Source: CALKYB01 sp964510575
GTDB lineage: Bacteria; Bdellovibrionota_C; UBA2361; SZUA-149; CALKYB01
Assembly: GCA_964510575.1 (NCBI GenBank)
Contig: CAZECN010000001.1
Span: forward strand, 62,001-126,000
Length of the DNA: 64,000 nucleotides
Reading direction: 5' to 3'
Each line of letters starts with the position of its first letter. Position 1 is the first letter of the stretch. Shown piece by piece: positions 8,703-17,568 of this stretch. The notes under the pieces are model-generated. The model ran no database searches and had not been told where the DNA came from. It saw only the letters and a list, made by a program, of their open reading frames with translations. A program made the translations under genes and the position numbers.

Positions 8703-8921
8703 TTTTTCCTTTAACAAAGCTATTGTAATAGTGGCGGTTCGGCTCTAAATAAACCGACTATAAACATCAGCTTTAAGGCAAAAAACCGCTATATCTAGAG
8801 CCTAAATATAATCCGCTGAGCTTTTCCCTGAAGCCATAAATTTGCTAAAACCTTCCTCTTGCTTGGTCAGAAGCGCTTTGGGTTTGGCCGAGTCGTTGGG
8901 ATAACCAAATTTTATATTTTT
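8703..8921 (+). promoter_or_regulatory. secA-efp intergenic leader with inverted repeat and shared motif
   Basis: Non-coding 219 bases. GGCTCTA near 8738 is repeated inverted as TAGAGCC near 8796-8802. At 8813-8838 lies a 25-base motif (CGCTGAGCTTTTCCC, then TGAAGCCATA) that recurs with one substitution and one insertion at 46527-46552, upstream of another gene. An open frame extends efp back to 8859, but EF-P homology begins at 8922. No T-tract terminator for secA is evident. Confidence 0.45.
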
Positions 8922-9476
8922 ATGATCTCCACTAGCGATTTTAGAAATGGCCTAAAGATCCTCATAGACAATGTGCCTTACGAGATTACTTATTTTCAAC
9001 ATGTTAAGCCCGGAAAGGGTGGTGCATTTGTTAGGACGAAACTTAGAAACCTAACAAACCAGTCAGTGGTTGAGAAAACCTTCAGGGCTGGAGAGAAAGT
9101 AGGGAAACCTGATATCTCTGAAGTAAACATGCAGTATCTTTACTCTGATGGTTCTTATCATTTTATGAACCTAGAAAGTTACGAGCAGTTGGCAGTTGAA
9201 GAAAAAGCAGTCGGTGATTCAAAAAACTTTCTTCAGGAAAACATGGAAGTCAGAGTCTTGCTGTTTAACGGTGAGGTGCTTTCGCTTAGTCTTCCAGCCT
9301 CTGTAGAGCTTGTGATTTCTAAGTGTGATCCAGGTCTTAAAGGAGACACTGTTTCTGGAGCAACAAAACCAGCAACTCTTGAGACAGGGGCTGTGATTCA
9401 AGTACCTTTGTTTGTGAACGAAGGAGATAAAGTTAAAGTTGATACTCGAAGTGGTGAGTATTTAGAGAGGGCGTAA
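8922..9476 (+). CDS. efp: Translation elongation factor P
   Basis: Rescues ribosomes stalled on polyproline. ATG 8922 gives MISTSDFRNGLKI, the normal EF-P N-terminus; an upstream in-frame TTG at 8859 would add 21 non-homologous residues. The KOW-like domain I has HVKPGKGGAF with the modifiable tip lysine at K32. The C-terminal OB domain holds GDTVSGATKPATLETG, which matches EF-P. About 184 residues, family size. No EpmA/EpmB-type modification gene is nearby. It is followed by accB and accC, a widespread gene order. No strong ribosome-binding site precedes the ATG. Confidence 0.95.
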   Translation: MISTSDFRNGLKILIDNVPYEITYFQHVKPGKGGAFVRTKLRNLTNQSVVEKTFRAGEKVGKPDISEVNMQYLYSDGSYHFMNLESYEQLAVEEKAVGDSKNFLQENMEVRVLLFNGEVLSLSLPASVELVISKCDPGLKGDTVSGATKPATLETGAVIQVPLFVNEGDKVKVDTRSGEYLERA

Positions 9477-9539
9477 ATTTAGCTTAGGTATAGCGTAAAT
9501 TTAAATGCGGGATTCATTTTGGGTCTTGAGAGGGGTAAA

Positions 9540-10097
9540 ATGGGACAAACTAAGAAAGATAATAAAAAGACTGAAGCATCTGATAGAAAAGCCGAAGAGG
9601 TTTTCGATATTGATGAGATAAGCTCATTGTTGAAGCTTTTAAAGGACAATGATGTTACTGACTTTAAACTAGAGCGCTCCGGTGAGAGAATTTCTCTAAA
9701 GCGTGGCGCTGAGAGAATTGTTCAAGCACCAGTTGCAGTTCAGCCTCTGCAGGCTGCAATTCAGTCGCCTTCCCAGGTTGTTCAAGCACCAGTTCAGCCT
9801 CTGGCCCCAGTTCCAAACCCAACTGAAGCTCCTGCTACTCCAAGTGCTTCTTCGAATATCGAAGAAATAAAATCCCCAATGGTTGGAACTTTTTATACTA
9901 AAGCTGCTCCAGATGCAGATGTTTACGTTTCAGTGGGAGATATAGTTAAGAAAGGCGATACTCTTTGTATTATCGAGGCGATGAAGATCATGAACGAGAT
10001 CGAGTCTGAAAAGTCAGGAAGGATTGTTGAGATATGTTTGGAAGACGGCCAAATGGCTGAGTATGAAGAGCCGCTATTTAAAATAGAGCCGGCCTGA
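9540..10097 (+). CDS. accB: Biotin carboxyl carrier protein of acetyl-CoA carboxylase
   Basis: Carries biotin between biotin carboxylase and carboxyltransferase in fatty-acid synthesis. ATG 9540 follows GAGAGGGG by about 5 bases and is preferred to the TTG at 9519. Order: Lys-rich start, N-terminal helical domain (SSLLKLLKDNDVTDFKLE), a Pro/Ala/Gln linker with repeated VVQAPV-type segments, then the biotinyl domain with EAMKIMNEI, biotin on K149. 185 residues, somewhat longer than E. coli AccB because of the linker. accC follows after 30 bases. Confidence 0.95.
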   Translation: MGQTKKDNKKTEASDRKAEEVFDIDEISSLLKLLKDNDVTDFKLERSGERISLKRGAERIVQAPVAVQPLQAAIQSPSQVVQAPVQPLAPVPNPTEAPATPSASSNIEEIKSPMVGTFYTKAAPDADVYVSVGDIVKKGDTLCIIEAMKIMNEIESEKSGRIVEICLEDGQMAEYEEPLFKIEPA

Positions 10098-10127
10098 AAA
10101 TATTAATATATTCAATGGTGTTCTCAG

Positions 10128-11543
10128 ATGAGCAGCAAGCCTCCATTTAAAAAAGTTCTAATAGCTAACCGCGGAGAGATTGCGGTTCGTATACTACGTG
10201 CCTGTCATGAGCTGGGTATACGTACAGTGTCGGTTTATTCTAAAGCGGATGCTGATGCTTTACACGCAAAGCTAGCCCATGAAAGCATTTGTATCGGGCC
10301 ACCAGCTGCAACTGACTCTTACTTGAATATCAATGCTTTGGTTTCAGCTGCTGCCGTAACTGGAGCAGAGGCCATTCACCCTGGTTATGGTTTTTTGAGC
10401 GAAAACTCCTCTTTTGCTGAAATTTGCGATCAGTGCGGTATCACCTTTATCGGCCCTACTGTTCGTAATATGCAATTGATGGGTGATAAGGAACAGGCTC
10501 GCCAGATAGCGATGGAGCATAACGTTCCTACGATTCCGGGAACAGTGAATGCTGGGATCGATGCTGAAGCTATGCTCCTAGAGGCCGAGAGAATTGGTTT
10601 TCCAGTTTTAATTAAAGCGCGTTCAGGTGGTGGTGGACGTGGAATGAAAATCGTTGAAAGTGCTGATAACTTCATCCCGACGTTTGAGCAAGCAAAGAGA
10701 GAGGTCGAAGCTGCCTTTAATGACCCTTACCTTTACCTAGAAAAGTATGTGCCCAGAGCCCGTCATGTTGAGGTTCAAATCATTGGGGATAAGCAAGGAA
10801 ATCTTGTTCATCTTGGCGAAAGGGATTGCTCTATTCAAAGACGCTACCAAAAGCTAATTGAAGAGGCTCCAGCCCATGGTTTAAGACAAGAAACAAAAGA
10901 TAAGATGTACGAGGCTGCGATTGGGCTAGCCAAAGGAATTAAGTATGCCAGTGCTGGAACAATAGAGTTTTTGGTAGATATTGCTACCCAGAATTTTTAC
11001 TTTATTGAGATGAATACTCGATTGCAGGTTGAGCACCCTGTAACGGAAATGGTTACGCATCTTGATATCGTGAAGGAACAAATTTGGGTTGCTGCTGGTA
11101 GGGAGCTTTCTTTCAAGCAGGAAGAGGTCAAGCTTCAAGGTCACGCCATTGAAGCTAGAATCAATGCTGAAGACCCTGAGACAATGATGCCTTCTCCCGG
11201 GGAAATCGTAGGTTACCATCCACCGGGGGGGCCAGGAGTTAGGCTGGACTCTGCTATTTATGATCGCTATCGAGTTCCACCATACTATGATTCTTTGATT
11301 TCTAAGCTTGTTGTTTGTGGTGAGACTAGAGAGGAAGCTATTCAAAAACTACTGGTTGCACTCGACGAATATATAATCGGCGGCATTAAGACTAATATGG
11401 ACCTGCACCGCAAGGTGCTGCGCACTGAATACTTTCAAACTGGAAACGTCCATACGAAGCTGCTCGAAGAGCTGCAAAAGATAGAAGCTCAGGCTAAGTC
11501 TGCAGAGGACGAGCCGGAAAGACTAAAAGTAGGTCAAGAATGA
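10128..11543 (+). CDS. accC: Biotin carboxylase subunit of acetyl-CoA carboxylase
   Basis: Carboxylates the biotin of AccB using ATP and bicarbonate. N-terminal FKKVLIANRGEIAVRI, the Gly-rich ATP-grasp loop KARSGGGGRGMKIV near residues 160-173, HVEVQIIGD, and the metal/biotin region FIEMNTRLQVEHPVTE near 288-303 are all present. Length 471 is about 20 longer than E. coli AccC because of an acidic C-terminal tail. Its stop overlaps the ATG of the DUF1573 gene (ATGA). Confidence 0.97.
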   Translation: MSSKPPFKKVLIANRGEIAVRILRACHELGIRTVSVYSKADADALHAKLAHESICIGPPAATDSYLNINALVSAAAVTGAEAIHPGYGFLSENSSFAEICDQCGITFIGPTVRNMQLMGDKEQARQIAMEHNVPTIPGTVNAGIDAEAMLLEAERIGFPVLIKARSGGGGRGMKIVESADNFIPTFEQAKREVEAAFNDPYLYLEKYVPRARHVEVQIIGDKQGNLVHLGERDCSIQRRYQKLIEEAPAHGLRQETKDKMYEAAIGLAKGIKYASAGTIEFLVDIATQNFYFIEMNTRLQVEHPVTEMVTHLDIVKEQIWVAAGRELSFKQEEVKLQGHAIEARINAEDPETMMPSPGEIVGYHPPGGPGVRLDSAIYDRYRVPPYYDSLISKLVVCGETREEAIQKLLVALDEYIIGGIKTNMDLHRKVLRTEYFQTGNVHTKLLEELQKIEAQAKSAEDEPERLKVGQE

Positions 11544-12562
11544 AACAATCTTTGAAAGTATTGTTTTCCCTGGTTGTATTTGGGTTAACTTTAAATGTTC
11601 AGTTAACCAGCCAAGCTTTTATTCAGGAAAGCCAAGCTCAGCAAACAAAAGGCTCTCCTCGAGCCCAAGTCAAAGTTGATTCTTTTGATTTCGGTTCGGT
11701 TAAGCAAGGAGCTACAGTTACTCAAACCTTCTCCGTTTTTAATAAAGGTAACGCCCCTCTAAAAATTTTAGATGTTCAGGCTGACTGTGGCTGCACTGTT
11801 GCGGAACCTGAGAGTAGGGAAATTGGAGCTGGGAGTTCGGCTAATATCAATGTCGTTTTTGATACCACCGGGTTTAGAGGATACAAGGTAAAAACGGTTA
11901 GAATTTACACTAATGATCCTCAAGATAATGCCCTAGTTTTCTCTTTGAAAGGAAATATTCAAAGAGATGTAGAGTTAGATCCAGCTAGAGTTTATTTTGG
12001 TACTATTCGCCGAGGTCAACCTGAGACCATTGAGGTTAAATTTAATAAATACAGCACCGAAGAAACCAAAATAACAGACATTCTTGGGCGATCAGAGTCC
12101 ATTGAAATTGAGAGAACTGACACCGGCTTTTTGGTTAAACTCAAGGATACAGTGCCGCTTGGTATTTTTAGGGACAGAATAGTTGTTAAAACAACTAGTA
12201 AAGAGACTCCAATAATTCATCTACCAGTATTCGCTAGAGTTAATGGAGATATTGTTGCGCAGCCCTCGGATGTTTCTTTTGGTTTGATTGAAGGTCCTCT
12301 AGTTAAGGAGGTCAGTAGAGATGTTTCCCTATCTTACTCTGGCCCTAGCGACCTTAAAATAGTTGATCTGGAAAGTGATACTCAAGGCTTAGTTGCTGAA
12401 GTGGTGGAAGGTGAGGAAGGTTCAAAAATTCGAGTAAAGCTTAAGCCTGGGGTAAGGGGAGTCTTTCACTCCAAGGTAACAGTTGAGACGAATCATCCCG
12501 ATCCAGACCAAAAGATTGTTGAAATTCCGGTCTACGGGATTGTTTCTAAGAAAGGCTCTTAG
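11540..12562 (+). CDS. Exported DUF1573 protein
   Basis: N-terminal signal peptide (SLKVLFSLVVFGLTLNVQL), then a DUF1573 Ig-like domain at about residues 45-140: FDFGSVKQGATVTQTFSVFN and LKILDVQADCGCTVAEP, with the family's characteristic CGC. Two further beta-rich Ig-like repeats follow (VYFGTIRRGQ and VSFGLIEGP mark their starts). It is translationally coupled to accC, but no link to fatty-acid synthesis is known for the family. Probably periplasmic or surface located. Confidence 0.8.
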   Translation: MKQSLKVLFSLVVFGLTLNVQLTSQAFIQESQAQQTKGSPRAQVKVDSFDFGSVKQGATVTQTFSVFNKGNAPLKILDVQADCGCTVAEPESREIGAGSSANINVVFDTTGFRGYKVKTVRIYTNDPQDNALVFSLKGNIQRDVELDPARVYFGTIRRGQPETIEVKFNKYSTEETKITDILGRSESIEIERTDTGFLVKLKDTVPLGIFRDRIVVKTTSKETPIIHLPVFARVNGDIVAQPSDVSFGLIEGPLVKEVSRDVSLSYSGPSDLKIVDLESDTQGLVAEVVEGEEGSKIRVKLKPGVRGVFHSKVTVETNHPDPDQKIVEIPVYGIVSKKGS

Positions 12563-12812
12563 AGTAGAACTTTTGAAGAAGCAGTAGGCATCCGAGCTAT
12601 TTTTATAGTCCTAGTAAAAGCTAGCTAAATTTTTTCTCCTTTTTTGAGGTAAAATATTCGTTTCTAGCTTTAATCCCCTTAAAGTAGCACGTCCTTTTTT
12701 GCTCTAAATAAAGCTAATAATTTCTGTAATTTAATTCGTTCTTTTTCTTTCCTAAGTCATCTAAATTACTGGGAGATAAGTTTAAAAAAGAACGATTTTA
12801 ATAAAAAAGAAA
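12563..12812. other. 250-base intergenic region, AT-rich, no clear element
   Basis: The segment is very AT-rich with several T-runs and A-runs but no hairpin plus T-tract that I would call a terminator, and no convincing -35/-10 pair. It probably contains the promoter of the J-domain gene that starts at 12813. Confidence 0.3.
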
Positions 12813-14369
12813 ATGAACAGGTTTGCAACAATAATTTTGATTTGGGCAGTGTTTGCTCCGTCTCAGGTTTTTGGAGACATTACTGATCTTAAAAACAAAA
12901 TTGAAGAAGTTCACCAAGGCATTGGCTCGGTAGATTCTTTTTCAGATTATCTGATTGACAGCGTAGAAATTGAAGAACTCGAAGTTTCTGAACTAGACTC
13001 CAGGCAATTCGCTAGTTTAAGAAATTTTGATTCTATCATCGGTGAAAAGCTTTCAAAGAGAGTTTTCGATTTGCTGCTCTCTAGAAATTCACAATCTGTA
13101 GCATTGATGGAGGCTCTAGCTGGGCAAGTTCTTGAGCCTCAAGATACCAACCTTAGAACTATAAATAGATATAATTATCTTTTTGAAAAAACCTCTGCTC
13201 TTCTTGGAACTAAAAAACTCAAAGAGTTTGATCGATTTAGCGAGTCCATAACAAAATCAAATGAAACTTCTCTACTGAATAAACTTGCAGCTACTCAGAT
13301 AGCGAATATTGTTCAAGATAATATGGCAGGAAATGATTTCAATATGGCATTGAAATGGTTTGCAAGAATTCCCTCTGCTGGAAGAAAAGTTGGCTGGGAA
13401 AATCAAGTTTTAGAGATTTTAAACGGGTTGATGAAGAACTCCGATGATATTTCTCATAGCTGGCCTTTTGATGACGATTCGACCAAAGACTTATTACTTG
13501 AAATTGAAAATACAGAGGCCTCTAAGAAAGTCGCAGAGCCGTTAGCTAAGCTTTTCAGTTGGAGAGTCAAGGATAGTGTGAAGTCTGGGAATATAAAGCA
13601 GGCTAGAGACTATTATGAGAGAGTTTTAACTATTCGTCCTGACCCTAATCCTGAAAACCTATCTCTTAGAAAAGCTATTGTTAAACATGCTAATGGCTTG
13701 GAGGGAGAGAATTTTGCTCTTGGCCGGGTTGAAGAGATTAACTCTAACAACGAGCTAGATTTAAAAACAAAACTGTTTCTTTTTGGTAAGGGCTACTACG
13801 GTGCGGAAATAAGAAAGCTTCTCTTGGTTTTTGCTGTGGGTATCTCAGCTATTTTAGGTTCTATTTATCTATGGAGTAAGTTTCAAGACGATTTGGATCG
13901 TAGAGAAGAGAAAGCTGAATTGGACGCTGGGAACTCGCCTGAACCAAAAAAGGAGAAAAGAAAAAAGTCCAAATCAGAGCCATCAGATTCCTCTGGTATG
14001 TCTCTTGGTCAGAGGCAAGCTTTTTCACAACCCTCATCATCAAATAGAAACAGTGCTTTGTCGGGTGGACTTGGAGGAGGATCGGTATCAAGGGAAGCTC
14101 CCCTTGAAAAAGAATATACAGTTGGGTATTCCCAGCAGAGTTCCGGAGAAGACGAATATTCTACTTTGGTAGCTGTATTTGGATTAACAGACGAGGCCAG
14201 TGAGTCTGAGCTAAAGAACGCCTATAGAAAAATGCTTAAAGTATATCATCCAGATACGAGTGATTTAGGCCCAGAAGAGGCGAAGAGAAAGCTGGATGAG
14301 TTAAAGCAGGTTTATAATCGAATCCAAGAAATACGTGGGTCATGGTTTGGCGGTCGACACATTGACTAG
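12813..14369 (+). CDS. Exported, membrane-anchored protein with C-terminal cytoplasmic J domain
   Basis: 518 residues. Signal peptide (residues 1-21, ending FGD), then about 310 residues of mostly helical sequence including a tetratrico-like stretch (KSGNIKQARDYYERVLTIRP). One transmembrane helix follows (LLLVFAVGISAILGSIYLW, near 333-351), then a low-complexity Lys/Ser/Glu-rich linker, then a J domain at about 448-513 with AYRKMLKVYHPDTSD; the HPD motif is at 478-480. The topology puts a large periplasmic domain outside and the J domain where it can stimulate cytoplasmic DnaK. The N-terminal region matches no family I know. The gene stands alone between long intergenic stretches. Confidence 0.8.
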   Translation: MNRFATIILIWAVFAPSQVFGDITDLKNKIEEVHQGIGSVDSFSDYLIDSVEIEELEVSELDSRQFASLRNFDSIIGEKLSKRVFDLLLSRNSQSVALMEALAGQVLEPQDTNLRTINRYNYLFEKTSALLGTKKLKEFDRFSESITKSNETSLLNKLAATQIANIVQDNMAGNDFNMALKWFARIPSAGRKVGWENQVLEILNGLMKNSDDISHSWPFDDDSTKDLLLEIENTEASKKVAEPLAKLFSWRVKDSVKSGNIKQARDYYERVLTIRPDPNPENLSLRKAIVKHANGLEGENFALGRVEEINSNNELDLKTKLFLFGKGYYGAEIRKLLLVFAVGISAILGSIYLWSKFQDDLDRREEKAELDAGNSPEPKKEKRKKSKSEPSDSSGMSLGQRQAFSQPSSSNRNSALSGGLGGGSVSREAPLEKEYTVGYSQQSSGEDEYSTLVAVFGLTDEASESELKNAYRKMLKVYHPDTSDLGPEEAKRKLDELKQVYNRIQEIRGSWFGGRHID

Positions 14370-14408
14370 AAATTCCCGTTCTTGGGTGATCTCTCCTAAA
14401 CGTAAAAT

Positions 14409-14440
14409 TACTGCGGTGCTCATTTAGGACTACTAAACTC
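14409..14440. repeat. 32-base direct repeat, left copy at scaffold gap
   Basis: Identical to 14541-14572 on the other side of the N run. It contains TTACTGCGG (with the preceding T), also found in the core of the repeat family at 38 and 46 kb, followed after a few bases by CTCATT as in that core; it may be a truncated relative. Confidence 0.8.
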
Positions 14441-14540
14441 NNNNNNNNNNNNNNNNNNNNNNNNNNNNNNNNNNNNNNNNNNNNNNNNNNNNNNNNNNNN
14501 NNNNNNNNNNNNNNNNNNNNNNNNNNNNNNNNNNNNNNNN

Positions 14541-14572
14541 TACTGCGGTGCTCATTTAGGACTACTAAACTC
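14541..14572. repeat. 32-base direct repeat, right copy at scaffold gap
   Basis: Exact copy of 14409-14440. If this is only unresolved contig overlap, the real intergenic distance is about 132 bases shorter than drawn. Confidence 0.8.
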
Positions 14573-14697
14573 TGCTCCTCGTCCCTGTAAGTTATAAAGC
14601 TGGCCGTTCAATCGACTTCGCCACAATCATGGGATATTTGGTTTAGTTTACAAAATTTCCCGAGTCTGGGTTCTCTCTAGAAAACTTCTTTAGGGTT

Positions 14698-16092
14698 TTA
14701 TTGTTTTACAGATTCCAACAACCTTCTAAAAGTAGAACGATCTAAACCAAGCAACCTGGCAGCTTCGGTTTTATTTCCTTCAGTAAGCTCTATAGCACTA
14801 AGAAGGATTTTTCGATTAAATTTTTCTAGCTGCTCACGATAGTTACCCCTGGAATGGGCGGCCATTCGACTACTTTGGTTAAGCTTTATTTCCTCAGCTT
14901 CAATAATAGATTTTTTTCTATAATTAGCTAGCCAAGCAGCAGACTCAATAACTGCCATTAATTCTCTAATATTACCTGGCCAACTATAGGAGCTAAGCAT
15001 TGCGTTTGCAGAGTCACTAATCAAGTGTACTTTACACCCTTGGCTATTTGAAATTTCAGTTAGAAAAGATTCTGCGAGCGGAATGATATCTTCTTTTCTT
15101 TCTATTAGTGGAGGAAGCTCAATCCTTAAATGCGAGATACGATGAAAAAAATCTTTCCTCAATAAATCGCCACCAGCAAGAGCTTCAAGCCCTTGGTTAC
15201 TGGCGCTTATCAGCCTAAAAGAAGAAGACAAAAGACGATTTGAGCCAACTCTTCTGAAACTTCGTTCCTGAAGAGTCTCAAGAAGCATTACCTGACTTTC
15301 ATTGGATAGAGAGTCAATCTCATCAATAAAAAGGCTCCCTTTATCTGCCGTTTCAATTAGTCCTACTCTAGTGTTCAGTGCTCCAGTAAAAGCTCCTTTC
15401 TCATGACCAAAGAGCTCACTGTTTACTAGATCGGCACTGGTAAAAGTGGGCTGATAGCGAATAAACTGTTTAGACTTACTGGCTTGATGTATTTTTTTTG
15501 CCAGCCAGCCCTTGCCCGTTCCCGTTTCTCCAATTAGTAACAGCGGCTGTGAGCTACTAGCAGCGAAGTCAGCTAGTTCAATGACCTCTTTCATTGAACT
15601 AGAGTGGCTTTTGATTTTAATCGAGTAGTTTTCTGAACCAGAGGCTTTTCTCGCCTTTTTTATTTGAGAAGTATTAACTGCGTCTTCCAGTAAAGTTAGA
15701 AGTTTCTCTGGAGTAGTAGGCTTTTGATTGAAGCTAGATGCTCCAGCATGAATACATTTTAAGCCATAATTGCCGCTGTCTTCCCCAGTTAAAACAATTA
15801 CTCTGGTGGAGTTGGATTCGGAGACGAGCTTTTCAATTAATTCTAGCCCTTGTTCTGGGCCAGCTTGCTTGGAAAGTGAAAGATCAACTATTGCTGCAGC
15901 TGGTCTCAGTTCTTGATTTAGTTTTAGAGCATCCTCAAAGTTTGATACATGACAAAAATTGTAGTGCGGGCAAGCAATAGAGAGGCTTTTTACTAACCTT
16001 TTTGCCAGCAAAAGGTCGTCTTCAACTATAAGTATTCGAATTGCGGGTTGATGCGCTGAAAGGGGAACTCTTTTTACTACAGAAGAGGGCAC
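14698..16092 (-). CDS. Sigma-54-dependent response regulator (NtrC family)
   Basis: Receiver domain residues 18-135 with acidic pocket EDD (24-26), phosphoacceptor D70 in AIVDLSL, and KP in FNQKPTTPE. The AAA+ domain has Walker A GETGTGKG (usual GESGTGKE), the sigma-54 contact motif GAFTGA, and Walker B GSLFIDEID. The C-terminus carries a Fis-type helix-turn-helix (NKTEAARLLGLDRSTFRRLL). 464 residues, full length. No histidine kinase is adjacent; its partner and target promoters are unknown. The GTG start lies 63 bases after sth, with no strong ribosome-binding site, so cotranscription is possible. Confidence 0.92.
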   Translation of the reverse strand: MPSSVVKRVPLSAHQPAIRILIVEDDLLLAKRLVKSLSIACPHYNFCHVSNFEDALKLNQELRPAAAIVDLSLSKQAGPEQGLELIEKLVSESNSTRVIVLTGEDSGNYGLKCIHAGASSFNQKPTTPEKLLTLLEDAVNTSQIKKARKASGSENYSIKIKSHSSSMKEVIELADFAASSSQPLLLIGETGTGKGWLAKKIHQASKSKQFIRYQPTFTSADLVNSELFGHEKGAFTGALNTRVGLIETADKGSLFIDEIDSLSNESQVMLLETLQERSFRRVGSNRLLSSSFRLISASNQGLEALAGGDLLRKDFFHRISHLRIELPPLIERKEDIIPLAESFLTEISNSQGCKVHLISDSANAMLSSYSWPGNIRELMAVIESAAWLANYRKKSIIEAEEIKLNQSSRMAAHSRGNYREQLEKFNRKILLSAIELTEGNKTEAARLLGLDRSTFRRLLESVKQ

Positions 16093-16107
16093 AACTTTAA
16101 CAACTAA

Positions 16108-16150
16108 GACTACAGTTTTTAAATATTATTTAATTAATATTATTTAAACC
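16108..16150. promoter_or_regulatory. AT-only near-palindrome between sth and the response regulator
   Basis: The stretch TTTAAATATTATTTAATTAA continuing to 16147 contains the repeated unit AATATTATTTAA twice and is almost its own reverse complement. It lies just upstream of the response-regulator start on the minus strand and could be a promoter UP-like element or an AT-binding site. Confidence 0.35.
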
Positions 16151-16155
16151 AAGGC

Positions 16156-17568
16156 TTAGGCGCGAATCTTGTTTAAACCATCCAAGGCAGCGACCTTATA
16201 GCACTCAGTCAGTGTAGGATAATTAAACACGCCTTCGGTGAGATATTCAAGTCCGCCCTTTAAATGCAGAACAGCTTGTCCTAAATGAATGATTTCAGTG
16301 GCACCTTCACCGATGATATGGACACCTAAGAGCTGTAAGGTATCGCGATGAAAGATGATTTTCAGCATTCCCAGCTCATCCCCAATTAGCTGGCCTCTTG
16401 CAATTTCTTTGTAGCGAGCAATTCCAGTTTCGTAGGGAACCTGTTTTTCAGTCAGGGAATCTTCCGTTTCACCAACTAATGCAATTTCAGGAATGGTGTA
16501 AATACCCCAAGGTAGAGGAATTTCTTCAAAGTCTTCTTTCACACCAAAAGCGTGGCTAGCTGCCAGTCGACCTTGCCGTTTTCCGGTGCTAGCTAAGGCA
16601 GGAAATCCAATCACATCTCCTACCGCATAAACATTTTCAGCAGCAGTTTGAAAGTTCTCGTTTACTTTAATTTTCCCGAATTTATTTACTTCAATATCCA
16701 GGTTTTCTAAATTTAGAGAGTCGGTAGCTCCCTGACGTCCAGCTGAAACTAGAACCGTATCTGAAACAATTTTCTTACCACTTTTTAAAGAGGTAACTAC
16801 CTGCCCATCTTCTCGTCTTGTTACTTCAAGCACCTCTTCACCAAGACGAATAGTTATGCCTAGGTTTCTTAGGTGATACTTTAAGGACTCTACAATTTCT
16901 CGGTCTACAAAGGTTAGTAGCTGTTTTTTAGCTTCGACTAAAGTTACCTTAATTCCAAGAACTGCAAACATTGAAGCATATTCAATACCAATAATTCCGC
17001 CACCAACAATAGTTAGCTTTCTTGGCAATTGTTTAACAGTAAGAATATCATCGGAGTCCAAAATTCGGTCTCCATCGATATCAAAGCCAGGTGGATGGTT
17101 AGGTTTGGTTCCGACTGCGATAACAAATTTGTCAGCTGTCTTGGTGCTTACACCATCTCTATTTTCCAGTAGAATTTGGTTCTGGTCGATAAAACTGGCT
17201 CGACCTTGAATGATTTCAATTCTATTTCGGCTTAGCTGATGTTCGATGACATCGTTTTCGTGGCGAATAATACTGCCAATGCGAAAAGTAAGGTCATTAA
17301 TAGTAATATTTGTTTTTACTCGGTAGGCATTTCCGTAAATCGACCGTTCTCTGAAGCCGGAAAGATATAAGACAGCCTCTCTAAAAGACTTACTAGGGAT
17401 AGTTCCGGTATTGGTACAAACTCCTCCCACTTCTGAGCTTTGCTCAATAATTGCTACTCTTTTTCTGAGTTTGGCAGCTTGAATGGCTGCTTTTTGGCCC
17501 GATGGTCCACTGCCAATGACTATAATGTCATAGTGAGAACTCGAGCCGCTTGTGTTTTGACTGTGCAT
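16156..17568 (-). CDS. sthA: Soluble pyridine nucleotide transhydrogenase
   Basis: FAD protein that equilibrates NADPH with NAD. FAD-binding GSGPSGQKAA near residues 18-27. The active-site region reads CTNTGTIPSK: the second redox Cys of lipoamide dehydrogenase-type enzymes is Thr, which is diagnostic of SthA. The NAD(P) domain has VGGGIIGIEYASMF, the second FAD motif is VYAVGDVIGFPALAS, and the dimerisation domain is C-terminal. Length 470 fits. The long upstream region has two palindromes and probably its own promoter. Confidence 0.9.
   Translation of the reverse strand: MHSQNTSGSSSHYDIIVIGSGPSGQKAAIQAAKLRKRVAIIEQSSEVGGVCTNTGTIPSKSFREAVLYLSGFRERSIYGNAYRVKTNITINDLTFRIGSIIRHENDVIEHQLSRNRIEIIQGRASFIDQNQILLENRDGVSTKTADKFVIAVGTKPNHPPGFDIDGDRILDSDDILTVKQLPRKLTIVGGGIIGIEYASMFAVLGIKVTLVEAKKQLLTFVDREIVESLKYHLRNLGITIRLGEEVLEVTRREDGQVVTSLKSGKKIVSDTVLVSAGRQGATDSLNLENLDIEVNKFGKIKVNENFQTAAENVYAVGDVIGFPALASTGKRQGRLAASHAFGVKEDFEEIPLPWGIYTIPEIALVGETEDSLTEKQVPYETGIARYKEIARGQLIGDELGMLKIIFHRDTLQLLGVHIIGEGATEIIHLGQAVLHLKGGLEYLTEGVFNYPTLTECYKVAALDGLNKIRA

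Larger units (their letters stand above)
14370..14697. other. Convergent intergenic region interrupted by a scaffold gap
   Basis: Bases 14441-14540 are 100 Ns. The 32 bases before the gap (14409-14440) are repeated exactly just after it (14541-14572), which suggests two contig ends that overlap and were not merged. A CCC-GAGTCT-GGG hairpin at about 14660 could be a weak terminator for the response-regulator gene on the minus strand. I see no gene here. Confidence 0.85.

Noticed and set aside
8859..8921. Extension of efp upstream of ATG 8922
   Set aside because: The 21 extra residues have no EF-P homology, and family members start at the position of 8922.
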